Program-made: the position numbers and the translations under genes
Notes under the pieces: model-generated
The model's input: only the letters and a program-made list of their open reading frames with translations
Databases searched by the model: none
Told to the model about the DNA's origin: nothing
Shown here: positions 1 through 5,022 of the stretch, piece by piece
Position numbering within the stretch: the first letter of the stretch is position 1
How the letters are laid out: each line of letters opens with the position of its first letter
Assembly: GCA_948496895.1 (NCBI GenBank)
Contig: CAOOJO010000121.1
Coordinates: forward strand, 1 to 7,580
From: an uncultured Acetatifactor sp.
GTDB lineage: Bacteria > Bacillota > Clostridia > Lachnospirales > Lachnospiraceae
Direction: 5' to 3'
Length of the DNA: 7,580 nt

Positions 1-477
1 CACTATGGCGGCGGCCGCGCCGATGGTCACGAGATTCCGCAGCAGATCGCACAGCTGCACCATCAGCCATCCTCCCACCCCGTAAAAGGAATTCTGGAAC
101 GCCCTAAACCGGATGTCCTGGGCGTGCGCATCCTCCAGATATTCGTAATCCATGGTCAGCGCCTTCCGGTTCAGCTCTCTACTGCCGAACTCCTTGGGAT
201 AATTCTCCAGCTTCTTCCGGAAGCTCTCCCCCAGCCTGGCGGTTATCACGCCCAGGATCAGCTTCCCGCCCACGGCGGCAAGAATCATGCCCATGACACT
301 TCTCATATCAGAGCCGTTCAGCGCCGCATCGGTGATAAGGCCGATCAGCAGCACCAGAATATACGGGTTGACCGCCTCCAGAACCGCGTGGGCGATTCCT
401 ATGTAAAAGGTTTTCTTCTCCTGCCGGTACACCGCTTTCAGGAGGAACCACAGATTTTCCAGATCCTTTCGTTTCAT
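1..477 (-). CDS. ABC transporter half-molecule, second of a pair (N-terminal part, cut by window edge)
   Basis: This is the first 159 codons of an integral membrane protein that continues beyond the left edge. It starts at an ATG that overlaps the stop of the upstream ABC gene (ATGA, bases 477-474), and an AGGAG ribosome site lies 8 nt before it inside that gene. Predicted helices lie at about residues 24-50 and 60-80, with a third beginning near 143. The loop segment MDYEYLED (109-116) matches the MRIDYELLE segment of the neighbouring transporter, which in exporter-type ABC proteins belongs to the first long cytoplasmic loop. The nucleotide-binding domain is not in the window, so calling it a complete exporter half is inference from the partner, the overlap and the loop similarity. 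The pair most likely makes a heterodimeric exporter whose subunits are made in equal amounts by translational coupling. The substrate is unknown. Confidence 0.85.
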   Translation of the reverse strand, partial: MKRKDLENLWFLLKAVYRQEKKTFYIGIAHAVLEAVNPYILVLLIGLITDAALNGSDMRSVMGMILAAVGGKLILGVITARLGESFRKKLENYPKEFGSRELNRKALTMDYEYLEDAHAQDIRFRAFQNSFYGVGGWLMVQLCDLLRNLVTIGAAAAIV

Positions 478-2357
478 TTTCCGTTCTCCTTATAGAACCT
501 GCTCTGCATCTCAAACAGCTCGGCATAGCGCCCGCCCTTTTTCAGCAGCTCCTCATGGGTGCCCTCCTCAATGATTCCCGCTCCCTCCAGCAGCACAATC
601 CTGTCGCAGAACCGCGTGCTGGACAGCCGGTGGGATATGAAGATCACGGTGCGCCCCCGGGCCGCCTCGCCATAGCGCAGATACAGCTCATGCTCCGCGA
701 TGGGGTCCAGGGCGGCGGTGGGCTCGTCCAGGATCAGCAGCGGCGCTTTTCTGTAGAGGGCCCTCGCGAATAGCAGCTTCTGCTTCTCGCCCCCGGAGAA
801 ATCCGTGGCGTCCCCGTACACTTCCCGCACCACCCTCGTCCTCCCCCTGTTCGGCAGGCTCTCGTAGCGCCCGCCGAACCCGGACCATTCCAGGGCAAGC
901 TCCAGCTCCTCCCGGTTCGCCTCCTCCGCCGGAGCGGCTGTCAGGTTCTCGTCCAGGGTCAGCGGGAACAGCATGGAATCCTGGAACAGCGCGGAAATGA
1001 GGCTCCTGTATTCTTCCGGGTCATAGTCGCTCTGCTCTGTGCCGTTGATATAGATTGCTCCCTCCACAGGTTTATAAAAGCCGCAGAGGAGCTTCACCAG
1101 CGTGGTCTTCCCCGCGCCGTTTAAGCCGATGAGTGCCAGCTTCTCATTGGAATGTATGGTCAGGTTGATGTCATGCAGGATGTCCGTCTCCGCCCCGGGA
1201 TACCGAAACGACACATGCCGGAGTTCCACCTCCACTCCCCTCGTCCTGTCCGGATTCCTGCATTCTCTGCGCTCCGCCTCCGGGAGATCCAGGAGCTTTC
1301 GGAGATAGGAGAGAAAGGAATTGATGGCATTCAACCCCTGCACCTTCCCGATTAATTCCGAGAAATTGGCGGAAAACGTCCGCACCAGGCCCACGGAGAA
1401 GACAAACTGTGCGACGCTCTGTCTCCCTAGCGTCAGCAGCCAGGCGAGATAGCCATACGAGGCCAGCTCTGTCAGGAACCCCAGCCCCAGTTCCTGCACC
1501 CGGCGGATGAAATACTGCGTGTGTATGCGGCCGTAGATGCGGTCCATGCCCAGGATGGCCTGGTCGTATTTCTCCATGAACCAGTCCTGCATCTGGTAGA
1601 TTCGGATATCCTTGCCGTCGCTGCGCTCCATGGCATGGCGGTTGATGTACGCGATTTCCTTCGTGTGCCTGCCCAGCTCCTCGTGGTTCCTCCCGTGTAC
1701 CCGTTCCACCCTCTTCAACAGGAAAATGTTGATCCCTATGGTCAGGATGTGCATCGCTGCCAGCGCCGGATTCACCAGGCACAGGAGGATGCCGTATAGC
1801 AGAGAGCTCAGGAAGGAGGCAATCAAAACGGGCATGGAGGTGACCGAATTGCGGATGGCGAACTCGTTTCTGAGGACATTCCAGATATTTCCCACCAGCT
1901 TCTGGGTCTCCTGACTCTCCAGGAGCTCATAGTCGATTCTCATGGTCTTGCGGAAGGCAAGCTTGTCGTAATACAGGGTCAGCGACATGCCGTTCCGGTA
2001 GAGATACTGCTGCATGCTGGAGTTCACCACGCTGCACGCCAGGATGGCCGCGGCCACAGCGATCACGCTGGTCAGCAGGGCGGCCAGCGATACCTTCCCC
2101 TGTAGCTGCGAGACGATCAGGGACGGCAGCCATATCCCCAGAAAGGTCGCGGTCATGCCAGGAACCACAGCCAGAAACTGGAAATAGCACACCCATTTGT
2201 TCCACTGCTTCGCGCTTTTCAGATGAAAAAACAGATTGGAGGCCAGGGTGTAGCCCGCGGGCTTCCTGCGGCCCCCAGGACATCCCTGTTTTGCGTGTCC
2301 TGTTTGGCCTGTCTGTCCTGCCTGTTCCGTCTGTCCTGCCTGTCCCCTGCGTCTCAT
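474..2357 (-). CDS. ABC exporter half-transporter, fused membrane and ATP-binding domains
   Basis: A 627-residue half-transporter predicted to sit in the cytoplasmic membrane and pump a substrate outward with its coupled partner. The membrane domain covers about residues 50-340, with helices near 55-82, 90-112, 174-195, 198-214, 290-312 and 315-332. The ATPase domain begins near 375 and has Walker A GLNGAGKTT (411-419), Q-loop Q459, signature FSGGE (520-524, in place of LSGGQ), Walker B LLILDE with D544/E545, and switch H576. All catalytic residues are present, so this half should hydrolyse ATP. No C39 peptidase domain is present. The start is the ATG at 2357, with GAGGAG 5 nt upstream; no other ATG lies before the first helix. 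This gives an odd hydrophilic tail of about 45 residues that opens with Gly-Gln-Ala/Thr triplets encoded by a 9-bp tandem repeat. The gene follows a two-component system, and a LytTR-type site precedes its promoter. The substrate is unknown; peptide export is plausible from context only. Confidence 0.93.
   Translation of the reverse strand: MRRRGQAGQTEQAGQTGQTGHAKQGCPGGRRKPAGYTLASNLFFHLKSAKQWNKWVCYFQFLAVVPGMTATFLGIWLPSLIVSQLQGKVSLAALLTSVIAVAAAILACSVVNSSMQQYLYRNGMSLTLYYDKLAFRKTMRIDYELLESQETQKLVGNIWNVLRNEFAIRNSVTSMPVLIASFLSSLLYGILLCLVNPALAAMHILTIGINIFLLKRVERVHGRNHEELGRHTKEIAYINRHAMERSDGKDIRIYQMQDWFMEKYDQAILGMDRIYGRIHTQYFIRRVQELGLGFLTELASYGYLAWLLTLGRQSVAQFVFSVGLVRTFSANFSELIGKVQGLNAINSFLSYLRKLLDLPEAERRECRNPDRTRGVEVELRHVSFRYPGAETDILHDINLTIHSNEKLALIGLNGAGKTTLVKLLCGFYKPVEGAIYINGTEQSDYDPEEYRSLISALFQDSMLFPLTLDENLTAAPAEEANREELELALEWSGFGGRYESLPNRGRTRVVREVYGDATDFSGGEKQKLLFARALYRKAPLLILDEPTAALDPIAEHELYLRYGEAARGRTVIFISHRLSSTRFCDRIVLLEGAGIIEEGTHEELLKKGGRYAELFEMQSRFYKENGK
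2283..2345 (-). repeat. 9-bp tandem repeat inside the start of the ABC gene
   Basis: Seven consecutive 9-bp units related to GGACAGRCA run in frame on the minus strand. They encode GQA, GQT, EQA, GQT, GQT, GHA, KQG (residues 5-25 of the ABC protein). On the plus strand the best pair appears as an 18-bp unit at 2311-2328 and 2329-2346 with one mismatch. Since the unit is a multiple of three, gain or loss of copies would change the length of the cytoplasmic tail without breaking the frame. Confidence 0.8.
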
Positions 2358-2361
2358 ATAT

Positions 2362-2367
2362 CTCCTC
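2362..2367 (-). promoter_or_regulatory. Ribosome binding site of the ABC gene (start-deciding)
   Basis: GAGGAG reads on the minus strand with 4 nt before the ATG at 2357. It is the reason for accepting the repeat-rich N-terminal tail as translated rather than looking for a later start. Confidence 0.7.
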
Positions 2368-2396
2368 TTTCTCCCGCGTCACATGCCTACAATCCA

Positions 2397-2443
2397 GCCG
2401 CAGCCCACGCCCACAGTACAGCCGGATTTCACGTCCCTGCGGC
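2397..2443 (-). other. 7-bp inverted repeat in the leader of the ABC mRNA
   Basis: GCCGCAG at the start of the predicted transcript (bases 2443-2437) is perfectly complementary to CTGCGGC at 2403-2397, enclosing a 33-nt loop. There is no T-run after it, so it is not a terminator. It could form a 5' stem in the roughly 90-nt untranslated leader. A single 7-bp match in GC-rich DNA may also be chance. Confidence 0.3.
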
Positions 2444-2453
2444 ATTTTACGTA

Positions 2454-2484
2454 AATATAGCACAGGATTCCCCGAAAAAAACAA
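2454..2484 (-). promoter_or_regulatory. Predicted activator-dependent promoter of the ABC exporter operon
   Basis: An extended -10, TGC-TATATT, lies at 2462-2454 on the minus strand. The -35 region is poor: the nearest candidate is TTGTTT at 2484-2479 with 19-bp spacing. A good -10 with a weak -35 is typical of promoters that need an activator, and the LytTR-type direct repeats lie immediately upstream. The predicted start is near 2447, giving a leader of about 90 nt. Confidence 0.55.
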
Positions 2485-2490
2485 TTTCGC

Positions 2491-2520
2491 ACGAATGGTA
2501 TCCCCACGCGCACGAATTGC
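2491..2520 (-). promoter_or_regulatory. LytTR-type response regulator binding site (two 9-bp direct repeats, 12-bp spacer)
   Basis: On the minus strand GCAATTCGT (2520-2512) and ACCATTCGT (2499-2491) are direct repeats separated by 12 bp, so their centres are 21 bp apart, two helical turns on one DNA face. Both continue with GCG. The known LytTR site is two imperfect 9-bp direct repeats, roughly [TA][AC][CA]GTTN[AG][TG], 12-13 bp apart. These copies match at 7 and 8 of 9 positions. Their centres fall near -66 and -45 of the predicted ABC promoter, the usual place for activation by AgrA-like regulators. A LytTR regulator is encoded 0.8 kb upstream on the same strand. Confidence 0.6.
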
Positions 2521-2521
2521 A

Positions 2522-2547
2522 TTTTTTCCGTATTTTTTCTGAGTTTT
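2522..2547 (-). promoter_or_regulatory. Phased A-tracts upstream of the LytTR site
   Basis: Three A-tracts on the minus strand (2547-2544, 2538-2533, 2527-2522) have centres 10 and 11 bp apart, in phase with the DNA helix. Such phasing is known to give intrinsic bending. They sit between the kinase stop codon and the LytTR repeats, where a bend or UP-like element could aid activation. Confidence 0.4.
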
Positions 2548-2562
2548 CCCCGCGCCGCGCAG

Positions 2563-3303
2563 TCACCCTTCCACCAGCGGCAGCATCACCTCCGTCGCGA
2601 ACACGCCCTCCTCATCCTGCCGGTTGAGAAAGCCGCCGTATTTCGACACGATCCGGTCAATGCGGACGAGACCGAAGCCGTGCACCCCCGCGTGCCCCCC
2701 GGACTTGGTGGTGAGATATTGCAGTCCGCTCCTCCTGGCCCTCCCGCTCATGGAATTCGTGACCGCGATATAGAGCTGCTTTTTCACGATGTCGATATAG
2801 ATCCGGATGAACGGCTCCTCCCCGTCCCCCATCTGCAGGCAGGCCTCCAGGGCATTGTCCAGGAGATTGCCGATCAGCACGGACAGATCTATCCCCGAGA
2901 ACGGAACGTCCTGGGGGACCACCGCCGTCGCGTCCACCTGGATTCCCTTCTCCCGGATTATGGTCAGCTTGCTGTTCAGGATGGCGTCCACCATCACATT
3001 CCCGGTCTTTATCACCGTGTCAACCGTGGTCAGGTCATCGTTCAGCATGTCCAGATACCGCACCGCATCCCGGTAATCCCCAAGCTCCATATGGGCCTTC
3101 AGCACCTGGATATGGTTGTGGTAATCATGCCTCCAGCCCCGCATCTTGCGGTACATGGTCTCCACCTCCGCGTAATGCCTGTCCACCAGCTCATTCTGAA
3201 ACCGGCTTATCCTTCTGTCCACATACCGCGGCATCCAGAAGATCCACAGAAGAACATTGATCAAAAGAACCGCCCCGACAATCACATATGGCACCAGATT
3301 CAT
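2563..3303 (-). CDS. GHKL-type sensor histidine kinase with a single membrane helix
   Basis: A 246-residue kinase of the GHKL family that pairs with LytTR regulators. One helix (about residues 3-24) is followed by a basic, probably coiled-coil linker (25-57), then the phosphoacceptor segment WRHDYHNH with predicted H59. The ATP-binding domain shows the N-box NLLDNALEA (146-154) and the G-box HGFGL (208-212). The kinase core looks intact, but the N-terminal part is far smaller than the multi-helix sensors of AgrC-like kinases, with almost no extracellular loop. The ATG at 3303 is chosen because GGGGAG lies 8 nt upstream. An in-frame ATG at 3327, directly abutting the regulator's stop, would add 8 residues but has no good ribosome site. 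It probably phosphorylates the regulator encoded just before it; its signal is unknown. The promoter gap to the ABC gene and the poorly defined sensor suggest the transporter itself could feed information to it (inference). Confidence 0.92.
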   Translation of the reverse strand: MNLVPYVIVGAVLLINVLLWIFWMPRYVDRRISRFQNELVDRHYAEVETMYRKMRGWRHDYHNHIQVLKAHMELGDYRDAVRYLDMLNDDLTTVDTVIKTGNVMVDAILNSKLTIIREKGIQVDATAVVPQDVPFSGIDLSVLIGNLLDNALEACLQMGDGEEPFIRIYIDIVKKQLYIAVTNSMSGRARRSGLQYLTTKSGGHAGVHGFGLVRIDRIVSKYGGFLNRQDEEGVFATEVMLPLVEG

Positions 3304-3311
3304 TCCGCGCA

Positions 3312-3317
3312 CTCCCC
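3312..3317 (-). promoter_or_regulatory. Ribosome binding site of the kinase gene (start-deciding)
   Basis: GGGGAG on the minus strand lies 8 nt before the ATG at 3303 and inside the alternative 3327 reading. The 3327 ATG has no comparable purine-rich site within 12 nt. Confidence 0.5.
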
Positions 3318-3327
3318 GCTTTCGCAT

Positions 3328-4038
3328 CTATCTGCTTTTATAGTACCTCAGGAATTCCCGCTGTACCTGTTTGATCCGCGTTCTCGAGACCAGGAGCCTC
3401 TCGCCGTTGTCCAGGATCAGCTCCGCATTCCGGATGGCCGAGACAAACCGCAGATTCACCAGGTACGCCCTGTGGCACTTCACTATCCCGGGAATTCCGT
3501 TCACCCGCTTCTCGATCTCCCCCAGGGATTCCCTCAGCGGGAACGTCCCGTCCCATGTGTGCATCACGCTGTCGTGCCCTGCGGCCTCCACGTACAGAAT
3601 GCTGCCTGTCTGCACCCGCCTCACCTCGTCCGCTCCGTTCAGCACAAGGCTTATCCCTTCCTCCCGCTTCGCCTCCGCCATCCTGTCCAGCGCCTGGAAC
3701 AGCCTCTCTTTGTCCACCGGCTTCATCAGATAGTGAAGCGCCGACACATCGTATCCGCGCTGCATGTATTCGTCGTACCCGGTGACGAACAGAATGGGAA
3801 CCTCCCTGTCCTCCAGGCGCACCTTTTCGGCCAGCCCCAGGCCGTTCATCCCGCCCATCTCGATGTCAAGGACCAGGAGGCGGTAATCCTTCCCGTCCTC
3901 CCAGGCGAAGAGGAAACTCTCGCTGCTGGGAAAACAGCTGAATTCCACCAGTTCCCTTCTCGCCTCAGCCCACTCCCTTATATATTTTATGATGATTTCC
4001 TGTTCCTTCTCTTCGTCCTCTACGATGGCTATTTTCAT
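3328..4038 (-). CDS. LytTR-family response regulator
   Basis: A 236-residue two-component regulator. The receiver domain (about 1-120) has acidic E7/D8, predicted phosphoacceptor D58 in LVLDIEMGGMNG, T86 in LFVTGYDEY, Y103, and K106 in LMKP. The C-terminal LytTR DNA-binding domain (about 135-235) carries the family pattern ILYVEAAGHDSVMHT and CHRAYLVNLRFVSAI, ending in LVSRTRIKQVQREFLRYYKSR. All switch residues are present. AAAGGA lies 10 nt before the ATG. The stop at 3328 directly precedes the kinase frame, so the two genes form one operon driven by the strong promoter near 4146-4174. LytTR proteins bind paired 9-bp direct repeats; such a pair occurs 0.8 kb downstream before the ABC exporter genes, which are therefore its likeliest target. 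Family membership is certain. The biological process controlled is not. Confidence 0.96.
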   Translation of the reverse strand: MKIAIVEDEEKEQEIIIKYIREWAEARRELVEFSCFPSSESFLFAWEDGKDYRLLVLDIEMGGMNGLGLAEKVRLEDREVPILFVTGYDEYMQRGYDVSALHYLMKPVDKERLFQALDRMAEAKREEGISLVLNGADEVRRVQTGSILYVEAAGHDSVMHTWDGTFPLRESLGEIEKRVNGIPGIVKCHRAYLVNLRFVSAIRNAELILDNGERLLVSRTRIKQVQREFLRYYKSR

Positions 4039-4090
4039 CCCGTCCGCATCCTTTATCGCTTCTGCCTTGATGACGCTATACTATAATTTC

Positions 4091-4106
4091 GTGCGCTTCA
4101 GCGCAC
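4091..4106 (-). other. Perfect 6-bp hairpin in the response-regulator leader
   Basis: GTGCGC-TTCA-GCGCAC is a perfect inverted repeat with a 4-nt loop, lying about 53 nt upstream of the regulator's start codon. Neither strand has a T-run after it, so it is not an intrinsic terminator. It may be an RNA structure in the leader or a DNA-protein site. It overlaps TTCGTGCG (plus strand, 4088-4095), the same octamer found in both LytTR repeats. Confidence 0.45.
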
Positions 4107-4119
4107 ATGGCATCAGAAG

Positions 4120-4150
4120 TTGACACAACGTCCTTTTGTGTCGATATTAT
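4120..4150 (+). promoter_or_regulatory. Predicted promoter of the tetR gene
   Basis: A perfect TTGACA (4120-4125) is followed 19 bp later by TATTAT (4145-4150, 5 of 6 matches). The spacing is longer than ideal; GATATT at 4143 would give 17 bp but a poorer box. The -10 overlaps the -10 of the opposing promoter, so the two promoters cannot easily be open together. Confidence 0.45.
4122..4142. promoter_or_regulatory. 7-bp inverted repeat in the divergent promoter region (possible operator)
   Basis: GACACAA (4122-4128) and TTGTGTC (4136-4142) are perfect inverted repeats with a 7-bp spacer. The element lies between the -35 and -10 of the predicted tetR promoter and covers the predicted start of the leftward transcript near 4139. 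A protein bound here could affect both directions. It could also form a hairpin at the 5' end of the leftward RNA. Confidence 0.45.
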
Positions 4151-4174
4151 ACCACATTCTCTGCTAAAAGTCAT
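4146..4174 (-). promoter_or_regulatory. Promoter of the two-component operon
   Basis: On the minus strand ATGACT (4174-4169) is followed by a 17-bp spacer and the perfect -10 TATAAT (4151-4146), with TGG in front making an extended -10. The predicted start is near 4139, so the response-regulator mRNA has a leader of about 100 nt. Confidence 0.7.
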
Positions 4175-4176
4175 CA

Positions 4177-4242
4177 GACCCTGTCAAAGACTTCGATAAA
4201 GCCTGGGGTTTTTGACAAATGGGTCTTCCCAAAATCGGTCAA
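4177..4242. promoter_or_regulatory. Cluster of TTGAC half-sites upstream of tetR
   Basis: GACCC-TGTCAAA (4177-4188) faces TTTGACA-AAT-GGGTC (4211-4225) as an imperfect inverted repeat, and GGTCAA follows at 4237-4242. These share the half-site of the perfect palindrome next to the tetR start, suggesting auxiliary sites for the same regulator. TTGACA at 4212 has no matching -10, so it is not obviously a promoter. Confidence 0.35.
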
Positions 4243-4258
4243 CGGGTTTATCCTGTAA

Positions 4259-4274
4259 TTGACCGGAGGGTCAA
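4259..4274. promoter_or_regulatory. Probable TetR operator, perfect palindrome
   Basis: TTGACC-N4-GGTCAA is a perfect 16-bp interrupted palindrome ending 1 bp before the GGAGG ribosome site of tetR. TetR-family repressors usually bind such dyads next to their own gene, so autoregulation is the simplest reading. Confidence 0.55.
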
Positions 4275-4275
4275 C

Positions 4276-4280
4276 GGAGG
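4276..4280 (+). promoter_or_regulatory. Ribosome binding site of tetR (start-deciding)
   Basis: GGAGG lies 7 nt before the ATG at 4288, fixing that start over the in-frame ATG at 4219, which has no such site and would place the operator inside the coding region. The GGAGG lies between GTCA (4270-4273) and TGAC (4281-4284), a possible small stem. Confidence 0.8.
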
Positions 4281-4287
4281 TGACAGG

Positions 4288-4899
4288 ATGAACGAGAGGT
4301 TCTTTTCCCTGCCGGAGGAAAGGCAGCAGGCCATCATCAATGCCGGATACAGGGTATTTTCCCGCAATACCTATAAGAACAGCCCCATGAGCGAGATCGC
4401 CCGGGACGCTGGCATCAGCAAGTCGCTGCTGTTCCATTATTTCCATAATAAAAAGGAGCTGTACCTGTTCCTCTGGGACAAATGTGCCCAGATCACCATC
4501 GAGCTTATGACCAAATATGGATGCTACAGCCAGTCGGGCCTGTTCGAGAGCATGGAGCAGGGGATGCGGGCCAAGATGGAGATCGTCCGCCTCTACCCGG
4601 ACATGGCCAGCTTCACCATCAAGGCTTTCTATGAAAAGGATCCGGAGGTCAACGCCGCCGTCCAGGAGAGCTACCATCGGTATTTCAACCTGAAGGCCGA
4701 TAAGGCCAGGATGAACTTCGACCCGGAGCAGTTCATCCCGGGGCTGGACATCCCAATGATGTACCGGGAGATGTACTGGGCCTCGGAGGGGTATCTCTGG
4801 GAGATGGTGCAGCGGGGGGACGTGGACATGGAGCAGATGGAGCGGGACTTTGGGAGGCTCATCGCCTTTTGGAAGAGCGTGTATCTGCGCAAATCGTGA
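4288..4899 (+). CDS. TetR-family transcriptional regulator
   Basis: A 203-residue cytoplasmic repressor-type protein of normal family length. The N-terminal DNA-binding domain covers about residues 8-58 with the helix-turn-helix MSEIARDAGISKSLLFHYF (34-52) followed by NKKELY, the TetR hallmark. The C-terminal part (about 65-200) is the variable ligand-binding and dimerization domain, so the inducer cannot be predicted. The start at 4288 has a strong GGAGG site, and a perfect palindrome lies immediately upstream, indicating self-repression. It is followed 123 bp later by an ABC-2 ATPase and then its permease on the same strand, so it most likely represses this efflux pair and releases it when an exported or toxic compound binds. 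It might also influence the divergent two-component operon through shared control DNA (inference). Confidence 0.94.
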   Translation: MNERFFSLPEERQQAIINAGYRVFSRNTYKNSPMSEIARDAGISKSLLFHYFHNKKELYLFLWDKCAQITIELMTKYGCYSQSGLFESMEQGMRAKMEIVRLYPDMASFTIKAFYEKDPEVNAAVQESYHRYFNLKADKARMNFDPEQFIPGLDIPMMYREMYWASEGYLWEMVQRGDVDMEQMERDFGRLIAFWKSVYLRKS

Positions 4900-5022
4900 T
4901 GCGGGACGGACCAGGGTTATGGCAGGCGGTACGCAGGGAATAGCCGCAATGGGGCACGGGGCAGCATGTGGCATGATGCGATGAATAAAAAGGCTTTCAT
5001 AGCAAAGAAAGGCATGGGGAAG

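Noticed and set aside
1171..1782. Open frame of 203 codons on the minus strand within the ABC gene
   Set aside because: It is an out-of-frame shadow of the membrane and ATPase region, with no start signal or recognisable family.
2680..4086. Long open frame of 468 codons on the plus strand
   Set aside because: It lies entirely antisense to the kinase and response-regulator genes, has no ribosome site, and its His/Pro/Gln-rich translation is typical of the reverse reading of GC-rich genes.
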